21,595 nt of DNA from Roseimaritima sp. (GCA_007124075.1 SLFV01000212.1:1-21595); one strand, 5' to 3'; positions 1 to 7,840 are shown, counted from the stretch's first letter. Notes: generated from the letters alone by a model not told the origin. Program-made: numbers and translations.

Positions 1-114
1 GACCGGATTCTTAATTACAAGCCAGATCGCTCCATGTGTCTTACCAGTCCGTAACTTCAACGATGTTGACGCTTACTGACCCACCAATCAGAAATCCGAT
101 TTTCGAGTCGAACG

Positions 115-1059
115 ATGAATCGCAATAGAATTTCCACCACCGTTGTTATCGCCTTCTTGTTGATCTGCTGTGGCGCTGGCTGCGCTGTCATCAAGGGCGA
201 AAAGACATTTCGTGAAAGCTTTTCGTTTGGAAAGAAGGGCAGGGAGACTGTAAGCTATCCCAAACCGGTCAAAATGGCGGTCACCTGGACGCCTGACATT
301 ATCGTGCGTACCGGATCGACACCGACACGTGGATTCGGCGGTCGGATCTTTTTTTACGACGAGCAGAATCGTCCCGTCCCGGTTGAAGGCGAATTGGCGG
401 TGCAGGCGATCGCCAGCATGGGGGACGAAACCCAGGAAGTAAAACGTTATGCGTTCACGCCAGAACAGTTCACTAGGTATTACAGCCAAACCGACCTTGG
501 GGCATCCTACAGTATCTGGATTCCGTGGGACGCTGTCGGTGGAGATGAAAAGAAAATCACGTTGGTCCCATCCTTCAAACCCACCGATGGCGGCGTTGTG
601 CAGGGCGCCAACTCCGTTGTCAGTCTTCCTGGCAAGAAACGCCTGGGCGAACGTTCTTTCGACCTGGAATCGATCGCCGATGGCAGTTATCGGGGCGGTG
701 CGTGGAGTCTGGGCAATGTTCATTCTGCTTCCGCAGGGCTGACCACCACCACAATCCCCATGAAGGGTGCCCCGCCCAGGTCGTTGCCACCGGGGGGCAA
801 TCATAATGCCAACGCGTTGGCGGCCCAGATGTTGGCTCAGCTTCAACAGCAACACCAGCAGCAGGGCGAAGCGAACGCTTCAGGAGTCCAAACGGTAGCG
901 GTGGAGGACGAAGGCACGCCTGCGGTCGAAACCGCAGGGGCGATGGAATCGCTCTCGGGGGTCACCTGGGGAGCCAGTCCTTTCGCCCCGCTACCGCAAA
1001 ACCCGCCAGCCTCCCGAGCGGCGACCGGCAAAGCTAACGCTGTGAAGAAACAGCGTTAG
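115..1059 (+). CDS. Putative secreted lipoprotein, function unknown
   Basis: This 314-residue protein is not one I recognise. The N-terminus is a lipoprotein-type signal: basic residues at 3-5, a hydrophobic stretch at about 10-19, then Gly-Ala-Gly-Cys with Cys23 as the likely acylated residue. The -3 position is Gly instead of the usual Leu/Val, so the lipobox is not perfect. Residues 35-200 look like a compact folded domain with alternating beta-type segments. From about residue 205 the chain is low-complexity, with a Pro/Gly/Asn stretch, a Gln-rich run at about 240-255 and an Ala/Pro/Ser tail. The ATG at 115 is the first in frame and has no convincing ribosome binding site. The last codons and the stop lie inside a perfect hairpin, so the C-terminal residues may come from a repeat that overran the gene end. 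It converges on the ruvB-like gene. It is probably an envelope protein. Confidence 0.75.
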   Translation: MNRNRISTTVVIAFLLICCGAGCAVIKGEKTFRESFSFGKKGRETVSYPKPVKMAVTWTPDIIVRTGSTPTRGFGGRIFFYDEQNRPVPVEGELAVQAIASMGDETQEVKRYAFTPEQFTRYYSQTDLGASYSIWIPWDAVGGDEKKITLVPSFKPTDGGVVQGANSVVSLPGKKRLGERSFDLESIADGSYRGGAWSLGNVHSASAGLTTTTIPMKGAPPRSLPPGGNHNANALAAQMLAQLQQQHQQQGEANASGVQTVAVEDEGTPAVETAGAMESLSGVTWGASPFAPLPQNPPASRAATGKANAVKKQR

Positions 1060-1060
1060 C
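1033..1060. repeat. Perfect 10-bp inverted repeat over the lipoprotein stop codon
   Basis: GCTAACGCTG at 1033-1042 is the exact reverse complement of CAGCGTTAGC at 1051-1060, separated by 8 nt. The TAG stop (1057-1059) lies in the right arm. There is no T-run after it, so it is not a classic intrinsic terminator, though the mRNA would end its coding part in a strong stem. A GCTAACGC/GCGTTAGC core is, from memory, a common dispersed motif in planctomycete genomes; that needs a genome-wide count. Confidence 0.6.
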
Positions 1061-1093
1061 CCTCGCGGCAAACATGGGGCTCCCATGATTCCC

Positions 1094-1122
1094 TCCCGGA
1101 CCCTCCCCAGCGGGGCCGGGGA
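1094..1122. terminator. GC-rich hairpin between convergent genes
   Basis: CCCC (1105-1108) and GGGG (1112-1115) pair around a 3-nt loop. Flanking TCCCGG (1094-1099) can pair with the following CCGGGGA segment (1116-1122), leaving a small internal loop. The hairpin sits between the convergent ends of the lipoprotein gene (1059) and the ruvB-like gene (1165). It has no T-run on either strand, so it is only a possible bidirectional terminator. Confidence 0.3.
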
Positions 1123-1164
1123 AGACGTCGCAGAGGACTGCCATCATCCCATCCGACGCTGGAC

Positions 1165-2211
1165 TTACATCGCGGTGCCTAAGTGTGCATACGCTTTCGC
1201 GGTCGCCATCCGCCCGCGCCGCGTTCGCACAATCAGCTCATAACGCAGCAAAAACGGCTCGACCTCATCTTCCAACGTGTCGCTGCTGCAGTTCATCGTG
1301 TGCGCAATCGCCTCCAAACCCGCCGGTCCCCCTGCGAAGACGCCGACCAAGGTCTTTAGGTAGGCACGGTCCTGTTTGTCCAAACCCAAGTTATCGACGT
1401 CGATCATTTCCATCGCTTGCTGCGCAACGGAGACCGTAATTTTCCCACCCGCTTTGCTTTGCGCGTAATCACGAATCCACAGCAAACGATTATTTGCAAT
1501 CCGCGGCACCCCTCGGCTCCGTTCGGCAATCGCGATCGCTGATGGTTCGTCGATTTGGACTTTCAGCTTCACTGCATTGCGGCGGATGATTTGGCACAAA
1601 TCGGCCACGCTGTAGAACCCAAGGTGTTCGCGAATTTGAAACCGATCCCTTAGCGGACCACTCAACATGCCCGCCCTCGTCGTCGCGCCGATCAGCGTGA
1701 AAGGCTGCAATTGCAAGTTCAAGGTTCTAGCGCTGACCCCTTCGCCCAAGACAATATCAATGCGGAAATCCTCCATCGCCGTGTACAGATACTCCTCGAC
1801 ACTTCGTGGCAAACGATGGATTTCATCAATGAACAACACCGATCCGGCTGAAACGTTGGTCAGGTAAGGAATCAGATCCTTGGGAGCCTTCAGCCCTGCG
1901 CCGTTAGCAAATTGGACGACTGCCCCCATTTCATTGGGGATCACCGTGGCGAACGTCGTCTTTCCCAACCCAGGTGGCCCATCAAACAGCACATGCCCCA
2001 GCGGTTCAGCTCGCCCACGTGCCGCGTCGATCGCTATCCGTAACCGTTCGATGACATCCCGCTGGCCGACCATCTCCGCAATCTTCTTCGGTCGCAAGCG
2101 ATTATCCTCGCCCGACGGTGCAACGGTTGGCTGCCCGTCGGGTAAGGTTTTGCCGGTCTGCGGGTCTTCGTCGCCGGAACCGTCGTGCTGATATATTGCT
2201 TCACGAACCAT
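1165..2211 (-). CDS. ruvB: RuvB-like Holliday junction branch-migration ATPase
   Basis: RuvB is the AAA+ motor that drives branch migration of Holliday junctions together with RuvA. Taking ATG at 2211 gives 348 residues, the usual RuvB length. Walker A is GPPGLGKT at 78-85 and Walker B FIDEIH at 127-132. Sensor 1 with the arginine finger is GATTRAG at 175-181 (Arg179). The sensor 2 Arg237 is in PRIAN, and a C-terminal winged-helix segment ends in RRGRMAT (331-337). The frame is open upstream to a TTG at 2304, but that extension adds 31 residues with no RuvB resemblance, so I prefer the ATG. After PRIAN the sequence reads NRLLWIRDY where E. coli RuvB has RLLRRVRDF, so this is a diverged copy. 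ruvA and ruvC are not in the window, and the gene stands alone. Family assignment is secure; whether it is the main RuvB or a paralogue is not known. Confidence 0.9.
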   Translation of the reverse strand: MVREAIYQHDGSGDEDPQTGKTLPDGQPTVAPSGEDNRLRPKKIAEMVGQRDVIERLRIAIDAARGRAEPLGHVLFDGPPGLGKTTFATVIPNEMGAVVQFANGAGLKAPKDLIPYLTNVSAGSVLFIDEIHRLPRSVEEYLYTAMEDFRIDIVLGEGVSARTLNLQLQPFTLIGATTRAGMLSGPLRDRFQIREHLGFYSVADLCQIIRRNAVKLKVQIDEPSAIAIAERSRGVPRIANNRLLWIRDYAQSKAGGKITVSVAQQAMEMIDVDNLGLDKQDRAYLKTLVGVFAGGPAGLEAIAHTMNCSSDTLEDEVEPFLLRYELIVRTRRGRMATAKAYAHLGTAM

Positions 2212-2490
2212 AGCGTTCGGTATTCCATTAAAGCGAGCAAAAGATAGTGCGGAGTAATCAAATTCCAGCCTTTCAGCCAAACGCAGTCTAACGGGCTGTT
2301 GCAAACCGCCAGTTTATCGCCGCAGCCGGAGATTGACGAGTTCAGGAAGCGAGCCGGAAACGAAATAACGCGTCGTGCTCCTTAGCTCAAAGGGCCTTCC
2401 ATCGGTATACCCCCGCAGGTGCGTCGCGAAAACCGGCAAGGCTGCATATCGATTGTAATGGCGACGCGCAATGTTGCTGTTCTTGCTGCA

Positions 2491-2630
2491 CTGGTTCCTG
2501 TAAGGGGTGTTTTTTGCAAAAAAGCATCCAGCATGAACCAGAACCTGGGAACGAAGAAAGTTTGGTTCGTCCAGCGGGAGCGCAAGCAACGCCCAAAATC
2601 AAGGTGCTTGTTGACGTGGCCCCAGGTTCT
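2491..2630. repeat. Overlapping inverted repeats, non-autonomous element-like
   Basis: CTGGTTC (2491-2497) pairs perfectly with GAACCAG (2535-2541). AGAACCTGGG (2540-2549) pairs perfectly with CCCAGGTTCT (2621-2630). The two stems share two bases, so they compete or stack. A 14-bp palindrome, TTTTTTGCAAAAAA, sits in the first loop at 2510-2523. ACGAA/TTCGT (2551-2555, 2566-2570) forms a small inner stem in the second. No target-site duplication is obvious. Confidence 0.45.
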
Positions 2631-2726
2631 CCGAGGGGCTCTTGGCAAGCTTCGAAATTGCGGTGTCGCTTCCCCCTGACTGCCTGCTAGACTCCCCGGA
2701 CCAGCCTTCTACCCAATTTAGCTGCA

Positions 2727-2810
2727 TGTTGAAAAAGGGGGCTGACCCTTTGGAGCCCTCAAACACGAGGAAATCGAGAGGTCGGAGAGGGTCAGCCTCT
2801 TTTTTCAACA
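2727..2810. repeat. 84-bp inverted-repeat element with 23-bp arms
   Basis: The left arm (2727-2749) and right arm (2788-2810) are reverse complements at 21 of 23 positions. Each arm begins, read inward, with TGTTGAAAAA and ends with GGCTGACCCT. The 38-bp centre contains a small CCTC/GAGG stem (2757-2760, 2767-2770). Each arm ends in a T-run on its own strand (T6 at 2800-2805 on plus, five Ts on minus), so the RNA from either strand resembles an intrinsic terminator. It lies 36 bp before the next start codon. It may be a REP/MITE-type dispersed repeat; copy number cannot be judged here. Confidence 0.65.
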
Positions 2811-2846
2811 GTCTCTTGGGCGATCACGATGCATGGATGCCAACTC

Positions 2847-3305
2847 ATGGTCAATCTGCGTAAACTCAGTTGCACGTTTCTGTTACCCTGTACGCTGTCA
2901 GGCTGCTGTATCTGGCGGGGCAGTCAAGGGCTGAGCACTTGTCGTCAGGAGAGCGAACGACTGCTAGCAGATTTTCGGCATGAGCGAGATCGGGCTGATC
3001 GACTGGAAACGCAAAACCGGCTGATTACCAATCGCGTCATCGAACTTGAACAACGCTTGGCCGCAAACGGAAATGGAGATCCTTCACGATTAGCTCAGAT
3101 CCCACCGCAAACCATGCACACGCCAACCGCGCCGCCGGGATCTGCTGCGGCGCCCTCGACAGACCAGCCGCAAGCCCTAGAAGTGCAGTCGGGGCCGCTG
3201 CCGATTTCGCCTGCCGCCAACCCTCTGTACGTTCCGCCCCTTCCCCCCATGCAGCCCCTGCCCGATCCTTGGCAAGCGACCCCCGCCAAGCCGCCGCAGG
3301 GCTGA
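2847..3305 (+). CDS. Small coiled-coil lipoprotein, function unknown
   Basis: From ATG 2847 this is a 152-residue protein. A lipoprotein signal is clear: basic residues at 5-6, a hydrophobic segment, then Leu-Ser-Gly-Cys with Cys20 as the acylation site. Residues 33-73 are rich in Glu, Arg and Leu with heptad-like spacing and should form a coiled coil. From about residue 80 the chain is dominated by Pro, Ala and Gln and is probably extended or disordered. An in-frame ATG at 2829 would add six residues before the basic region; I prefer 2847 because it gives a normal signal n-region, but neither has a strong ribosome binding site. The architecture (lipid anchor, coiled coil, Pro-rich linker) suggests an envelope spacer or tether. 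I do not recognise the family. Confidence 0.7.
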   Translation: MVNLRKLSCTFLLPCTLSGCCIWRGSQGLSTCRQESERLLADFRHERDRADRLETQNRLITNRVIELEQRLAANGNGDPSRLAQIPPQTMHTPTAPPGSAAAPSTDQPQALEVQSGPLPISPAANPLYVPPLPPMQPLPDPWQATPAKPPQG

Positions 3306-3339
3306 TTGCTTTCAGGTATCATGACCCGTTCCTAATCGT

Positions 3340-3355
3340 GCACCATTGTTGGTGC
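3340..3355 (+). terminator. Short hairpin between the lipoprotein and oxidoreductase genes
   Basis: GCACCA (3340-3345) pairs perfectly with TGGTGC (3350-3355) around TTGT, followed by only three Ts. It may end the upstream transcript or be a leader hairpin of the oxidoreductase mRNA. It overlaps the TTG codon (3346) that opens the longest frame, which is another reason to place the start downstream at 3394. Confidence 0.35.
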
Positions 3356-3381
3356 TTTCGATGCGAGAGTCTGAAACAATA

Positions 3382-3389
3382 GGAAGGAG
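3382..3389 (+). promoter_or_regulatory. Strong ribosome binding site fixing the oxidoreductase start
   Basis: GGAAGGAG lies 4 nt before ATG 3394. It is one of the few strong Shine-Dalgarno matches in the window and decides between three in-frame start candidates. Confidence 0.65.
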
Positions 3390-3393
3390 AGCC

Positions 3394-5334
3394 ATGAACC
3401 TCGCTTGTCCGCAGCGCAAGTATCCACGACAAACTGTCGCTTTCGTCTGCATGTTATGTGCTTCTGTCATTCTGTCCGCAACCACAAATTTCGCATCGGC
3501 ATACGACGCCGAAACCAACCCAACCATCGTCGTCTACGGGGCAACGCCAGCGGGATTGGCCGCCGCGATGACTGCCGCCGATGGTGGGCATGATGTGGTG
3601 TTGGTCGAGCCCACGTTGCGGATTGGAGGACTGACAACCAATGGACTGTCTCATGCCGACTTTCGCTCGTTTCCCGGGATCACGGGGCTATTTCAGGAAT
3701 TCACCCAACGCGTCGATCGGTACTACCGGCAAAAGTACGGCGATGATTCATCGCAAGTTCGCTTGGCTTTTCGGGGAACGCAGGGCGAGCCGAGTGTGAA
3801 TCTGATCATTTTCTCTGAAATGTTGGCCGAGCGGCCCCGGCTTCGCGTGCTGCCGCATCATCGCCTAACGGATGTCAAGGTTGCCGCCGACGCATCTCAT
3901 CAATCCGCGAATCGGATCGTCAGCGTGACCTTTCAAGACGTTGCTGATCCGGCCGGCTCCCTCGTAGCTATCGCGGCGGAAATATACATCGATGCCAGTT
4001 ACGAAGGCGACTTGCTGGCGGCCGCAGGTGTCCCCTATCGATTCGGTCGCGAGGGGCGGCGGGAATACAGTGAATCACTGGCACCGGCGGAGGCTGACGA
4101 TCAACTGCAGGGCTACAATTTTCGCTTGATTATGACCACCAATCCCCGCAACCGCGTTGCCCCGAAAGCCCCACCGGGGTATGACCGAAATCAGTTCCTG
4201 GGGCTGGTACCACTGATTGAGAGTGGGGAAATCGAAAAGCCGTTCGCCTTCTCACGTCGTTGCATTATCAAGGCACACATCCCGGGTTTGCCGAATGACA
4301 AATACGACATGAACGATGTCTCTCGTGGATTAGTCCGCAAGTCGCTGCCAGGTGAAAATCGACAATGGCCCGACGGTGACCCGAAGGCCAGACAGAGGAT
4401 TTTTAATGAACATCGGCTCTGGAACGAAGGCTTGGTTTATTTTGCGCAAAATGATCCCGACGTCCCAGCCGCGTTTCGCCAGGAGGCGCAGCGGTGGGGC
4501 TGGTGCCAGGACGAATTTCCGGAGAACGATCATCTTCCACTGCAGCTCTACGTTCGCGAGGCCAGACGAATGATCGGTAGCTACGTTTTTTCGCAACAGG
4601 ATACCGCGGCAGCGGAGGGGAATGACGCACGGGCGAAATTCCAGCGTGATGCGGTGGCGATGGGCGACTACGGACTGAACTGCCACGGCACGGGGCGCGA
4701 GGGCGGTCGATTCGGGGGTCGGCACACGGGGGAGTTCTACCAAGCGGTTGCTCCGTACCAGATCCCCTACGGAGTGCTGACTCCTGATTTATCTGCCCCT
4801 GGAGGTGTTACGAACCTGCTGGTCCCGGGCGCGGTCAGCAGTACGCATGTCGGATTTTGTGCGTTACGTTTGGAACCGATCTGGAGCTCATTAGGCCAAG
4901 CAGCCGGCGCGGCCGCTGCGATCGCCGCGACCGAAGGTGCCGCGGTGCAGGGGGTGCCTGTTGCCAAACTGCAACAGAGACTGCATGCTGCGGGAGCCGC
5001 GACCCTTTATATCAGCGACGTGTTGTCGGGGGATCCTGATTTTCCAGTTACTCAGTGGTGGGGAGCGCTGGGCGGGTTCCATGGCTTGCATCAACCACTG
5101 CAACGCTACGGTGAGCGCGGGAAAAACTTGGTGGGTCAGTACTTCGAACCGTTCCCCAATCACGCAGCAAACTTACGCGATCCGCTGGACTCCGCGACCG
5201 GTCTACGTTGGCTCCAGTTAGCCAAGTCGATGTGGCCCAACATCCAGACGCCGGAAATCGCCGCCAATACTACCCGCGGTCAATGGCTGCGTCGATTACA
5301 TCAGCGTGTCGCGGCAGCAAAGAACGACCGGTAA
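3394..5334 (+). CDS. Exported FAD-dependent oxidoreductase (PF12831 type)
   Basis: A 646-residue flavoprotein. The start is ATG 3394 because a strong ribosome binding site, GGAAGGAG (3382-3389), lies 4 nt upstream; the same frame is open to ATG 3361 and TTG 3346. A Sec-type signal peptide follows (basic to residue 12, hydrophobic 14-30, cleavage probably after Ala36). The FAD-binding Rossmann segment has GATPAG at 49-54 and ends in Glu72, the usual ribose-binding acid. 'IDASYEGDLLAAAG' and 'LYVREARRMIG' in the body are typical of the FAD_oxidored family common in planctomycetes, often mislabelled xanthan lyase. Substrates in this family are poorly known; sugar or polyol oxidation is a guess. 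The C-terminal 90 residues after the family core are not recognised. It is followed on the same strand, 178 bp later, by the sulfatase-esterase gene. Confidence 0.85.
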   Translation: MNLACPQRKYPRQTVAFVCMLCASVILSATTNFASAYDAETNPTIVVYGATPAGLAAAMTAADGGHDVVLVEPTLRIGGLTTNGLSHADFRSFPGITGLFQEFTQRVDRYYRQKYGDDSSQVRLAFRGTQGEPSVNLIIFSEMLAERPRLRVLPHHRLTDVKVAADASHQSANRIVSVTFQDVADPAGSLVAIAAEIYIDASYEGDLLAAAGVPYRFGREGRREYSESLAPAEADDQLQGYNFRLIMTTNPRNRVAPKAPPGYDRNQFLGLVPLIESGEIEKPFAFSRRCIIKAHIPGLPNDKYDMNDVSRGLVRKSLPGENRQWPDGDPKARQRIFNEHRLWNEGLVYFAQNDPDVPAAFRQEAQRWGWCQDEFPENDHLPLQLYVREARRMIGSYVFSQQDTAAAEGNDARAKFQRDAVAMGDYGLNCHGTGREGGRFGGRHTGEFYQAVAPYQIPYGVLTPDLSAPGGVTNLLVPGAVSSTHVGFCALRLEPIWSSLGQAAGAAAAIAATEGAAVQGVPVAKLQQRLHAAGAATLYISDVLSGDPDFPVTQWWGALGGFHGLHQPLQRYGERGKNLVGQYFEPFPNHAANLRDPLDSATGLRWLQLAKSMWPNIQTPEIAANTTRGQWLRRLHQRVAAAKNDR

Positions 5335-5358
5335 CTCAAACGGCGGATACTGCTCGCA

Positions 5359-5387
5359 TTGACCACCTCCGCATGGTAACGTATAGC
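5359..5387 (+). promoter_or_regulatory. Candidate sigma-70-type promoter for the sulfatase-esterase gene
   Basis: TTGACC (5359-5364) and TATAGC (5382-5387) are separated by exactly 17 bp. They match the -35 consensus at 5 of 6 and the -10 consensus at 4 of 6 positions. Transcription would start near 5394, leaving a leader of about 120 nt before ATG 5513. The pair lies 24 bp after the oxidoreductase stop, which suggests the second gene can be transcribed independently. Planctomycete promoters are not well characterised. Confidence 0.35.
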
Positions 5388-5512
5388 GGACCGCACCGTT
5401 CCCAAGGATCCCCCGGCGGATGCGGCATGCATACGTGACACTTCCCCTGGCGGAGCGTCCTGTGCCGCAAACCTTCACCCTCTCAACTTTCCAACTGCGG
5501 AGCAAACCAGCG

Positions 5513-7750
5513 ATGGCCCCTATGTATGATCGATCGTTTCACGGCTTACTCTGGCTTGCTGCAGCACTTGCCAGTTTGACGCATGGTTTCACGAAAGTCT
5601 CAGCCGACGATTCATCACAGGTAGGGCAGCGCCCCAATATTATCTTCATCTTCTCGGACGATCATGCCTTGCAAGCGATTGGTGCATATGGTTCGCAGGT
5701 CAACCAGACACCCAGGATTGACCAGTTGGCTCGCCAGGGGATGATTTTTGACCAATCTTTCTGCTGCAACTCGCTTTGCGGCCCCTCGCGAGCCAGCGTG
5801 CTGACGGGAAAGCACAGCCATGTCAACGGCTTCATGCGAAACGGCAATCGCTTTGATGGTTCGCAACCGACCTTTATCAAACGGCTGCAAAAAACGGGGT
5901 ACCAAACAGCGGTCATCGGCAAATGGCATTTGGTCAGTCAGCCCGAAGGTTTTGATTTTTATAGAATCTTGCCGGGGCAAGGAAGTTACTATAACCCTGA
6001 CTTCATTGAAATGGACGGTTCGCGGAAACGTTATGAAGGTTACTGCACCGATCTGATCGCTGACTTTTCGATTGATTGGTTGGAGCAGCGCGACCGGGAT
6101 CGCCCTTTCGTGCTGATGTGTCAACACAAGGCACCCCATCGCAATTGGGCTCCTCATCCACGACACTTTGGCCGCTACAAGCTAGGGACGATCCCCGAAC
6201 CGGCTACTTTGTTTGACGACTATTCGGGGCGCACCAAGCTGTTGCATGAAAGTGAAATGAGCATCGCGAATCATTTTCACTGGGGACATGACATGAAGTT
6301 CCACGGTGAAAATCGCTTCCCCGAACACTTCCGCGGAGCGATCAAGAATGGTGAGTATGGGAGAATGACTGACCAACAGAAGGCAGATTGGGATGCGTAC
6401 TACGAGCCCGAAAACCAAGCTTTCATGAAACAGTTGCAGGCGGGGCAGTTGACGACCGAACAGGTAACGCAATGGAAGTACCAACGGTACATGCATGATT
6501 ATCTGGGATGCGTCCAGGCGGTCGATGAGAACGTGGGCCGAATCATTGATTATGTTGATAACAGCGAACTGGCTGACAACACTGTGGTCATTTACTGCTC
6601 AGACCAAGGTTTTTACCTGGGCGAACACGGCTGGTATGACAAACGTTGGATGTTTGAGGAGTCGTTGCGCATGCCGTTTTTGATTCGCTGGCCCAATGTC
6701 GTTCCCGCGGGTCAACGGTCTCAGGCGATGATCCAAAATATTGACTACGCCCCCACTTTCTTGGAAATGGCCGGTGTCGAGTTACCGGAGGACATTCAGG
6801 GGGAAAGCTTCCTGTCGATTTTAAAATCCGATGGAGGCGTGCCCGAGGATTGGCGTCAAGCCATCTACTATGCGTACTATGAAAACGCGGCGGTGCATCA
6901 AGTCCCGCAGCACGACGGAGTCCGTACTGACCGGTATAAGGCGATGTATTTTCCGCGGACTCGCGAGTGGAATCTGTTTGACCTGGAGACCGATCCGCAA
7001 GAAATGAAAAGTGTTCATGATCAGCCACAATACAAGGAAGTGCTGGAGGATATGAAACAGCGATACAATCAGTTGCGAGACAAATACGAGGTCAACAGCG
7101 CGACCATTCCCGCAACGCGGGGCGACGAAGCCTGGTGGGCAAAGCGGGATAGGGAGAAACGGCAGCAAGCCCAACAGGGTGGGCATGATTTGGTTTTCAT
7201 CGGCGATTCGATCACGCAGGGCTGGGAAGGCGCGGGCAGGGACATTTGGCAACAACATTTCGGCGACGTGAAGGCTTTGAATCTGGGTTTCAGCGGCGAT
7301 CGAACCGAACATGTCATTTGGCGATTGTCGCAAAATCAAATGGGTCCCAATCGTCCCCAGGTTGCGGTGATCATGATTGGGACCAACAACGCGGGGCATT
7401 CACAGCAAGATCCAGCCCAGACGGCTGCGGGGGTGCAGGAGATTGTCCGCCTGTTACGCCAAAAGTCGCCCAAGACGAAGATTTTATTGCAAAGTATTTT
7501 TCCCCGGGGTGCTGATCCGCAGGATCCTCTGCGTCAAATTAACTCGGGGGTCAATGAGAAAATTTCCTCCCTTGATGATGGCCAGCACGTTTTTTTTCAA
7601 GATGTATCAGAGGCCTTCTTGGAACCCGATGGAACGATTTCAAAAGAAGTGATGCCCGATCTGCTGCATCTCAGCGCCGAGGGCTACCGTCGTTGGGCGG
7701 AAACACTCCTGCCAAAGCTGCAGAAATGGAACGTGCTGCGGGGCCAGTAG
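5513..7750 (+). CDS. Exported bifunctional sulfatase - SGNH/GDSL esterase fusion
   Basis: A 745-residue two-domain enzyme. The start is ATG 5513, preceded by GGAG (5499-5502) and followed at once by a signal peptide (cleavage after Ala31, VSA/DD); an in-frame ATG at 5420 would bury the signal. The sulfatase domain spans about 36-530. It has metal-binding Asp49-Asp50, the formylglycine motif CGPSR with Cys89, and Asp364-Gln365 plus Lys377 in SDQGFYLGEHGWYDKR. That last motif recalls N-acetylglucosamine-6-sulfatase-like (S1_11) enzymes, but the substrate is uncertain. After a charged linker (about 530-555) comes a complete SGNH hydrolase domain: Ser566 in GDSIT, FSGD, Asn625 in GTNN, and Asp716/His719 in DLLHL. 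It would remove sulfate and acyl esters from the same glycan in the periplasm or outside the cell. Cys89 needs a maturase, which is not in the window. Confidence 0.9.
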   Translation: MAPMYDRSFHGLLWLAAALASLTHGFTKVSADDSSQVGQRPNIIFIFSDDHALQAIGAYGSQVNQTPRIDQLARQGMIFDQSFCCNSLCGPSRASVLTGKHSHVNGFMRNGNRFDGSQPTFIKRLQKTGYQTAVIGKWHLVSQPEGFDFYRILPGQGSYYNPDFIEMDGSRKRYEGYCTDLIADFSIDWLEQRDRDRPFVLMCQHKAPHRNWAPHPRHFGRYKLGTIPEPATLFDDYSGRTKLLHESEMSIANHFHWGHDMKFHGENRFPEHFRGAIKNGEYGRMTDQQKADWDAYYEPENQAFMKQLQAGQLTTEQVTQWKYQRYMHDYLGCVQAVDENVGRIIDYVDNSELADNTVVIYCSDQGFYLGEHGWYDKRWMFEESLRMPFLIRWPNVVPAGQRSQAMIQNIDYAPTFLEMAGVELPEDIQGESFLSILKSDGGVPEDWRQAIYYAYYENAAVHQVPQHDGVRTDRYKAMYFPRTREWNLFDLETDPQEMKSVHDQPQYKEVLEDMKQRYNQLRDKYEVNSATIPATRGDEAWWAKRDREKRQQAQQGGHDLVFIGDSITQGWEGAGRDIWQQHFGDVKALNLGFSGDRTEHVIWRLSQNQMGPNRPQVAVIMIGTNNAGHSQQDPAQTAAGVQEIVRLLRQKSPKTKILLQSIFPRGADPQDPLRQINSGVNEKISSLDDGQHVFFQDVSEAFLEPDGTISKEVMPDLLHLSAEGYRRWAETLLPKLQKWNVLRGQ

Positions 7751-7840
7751 CGCCAGGCTGCATCGCTGGTGCAGGGCCCTGAAGCGTTTGCTGCGAGCCA
7801 TGCTGAAATCAGTTGGCTGGTGCTCGGCAGATGACTTTCC

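Larger units (their letters stand above)
2212..2846. other. 635-bp gene-free region with two inverted-repeat elements
   Basis: No open frame here looks like a real protein. Short frames on both strands run through the repeats and do not resemble known families. The region holds the ruvB upstream region, an overlapping set of inverted repeats at 2491-2630, and a strong 84-bp inverted-repeat element at 2727-2810 just before the next gene. I see no transposase remnant and no convincing -35/-10 pair. Confidence 0.6.

Noticed and set aside
66..94. TTGACG at 66-71 as a promoter for the first lipoprotein gene
   Set aside because: The sequence 17 bp downstream does not resemble a -10 box.
2212..2304. 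31-residue N-terminal extension of RuvB from a TTG codon
   Set aside because: It has no RuvB resemblance, and the ATG at 2211 gives the family's normal length.
2419..2679. Plus-strand 86-codon frame upstream of the coiled-coil lipoprotein
   Set aside because: Composition is not protein-like and it crosses the inverted repeats.
2599..2808. Minus-strand 69-codon frame through the 84-bp repeat
   Set aside because: Its sequence is produced by the inverted repeat, and it has no signal, motif or ribosome binding site.
2491..2810. Possible CRISPR array or insertion sequence in the gene-free region
   Set aside because: The repeats are inverted and unequal, with no regular spacers and no transposase remnant.
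3361..3393. Upstream ATG of the oxidoreductase that would add a GRRAMNL segment, suggesting Tat export
   Set aside because: The Arg pair would lie too far from the hydrophobic core, and ATG 3394 has a strong ribosome binding site.
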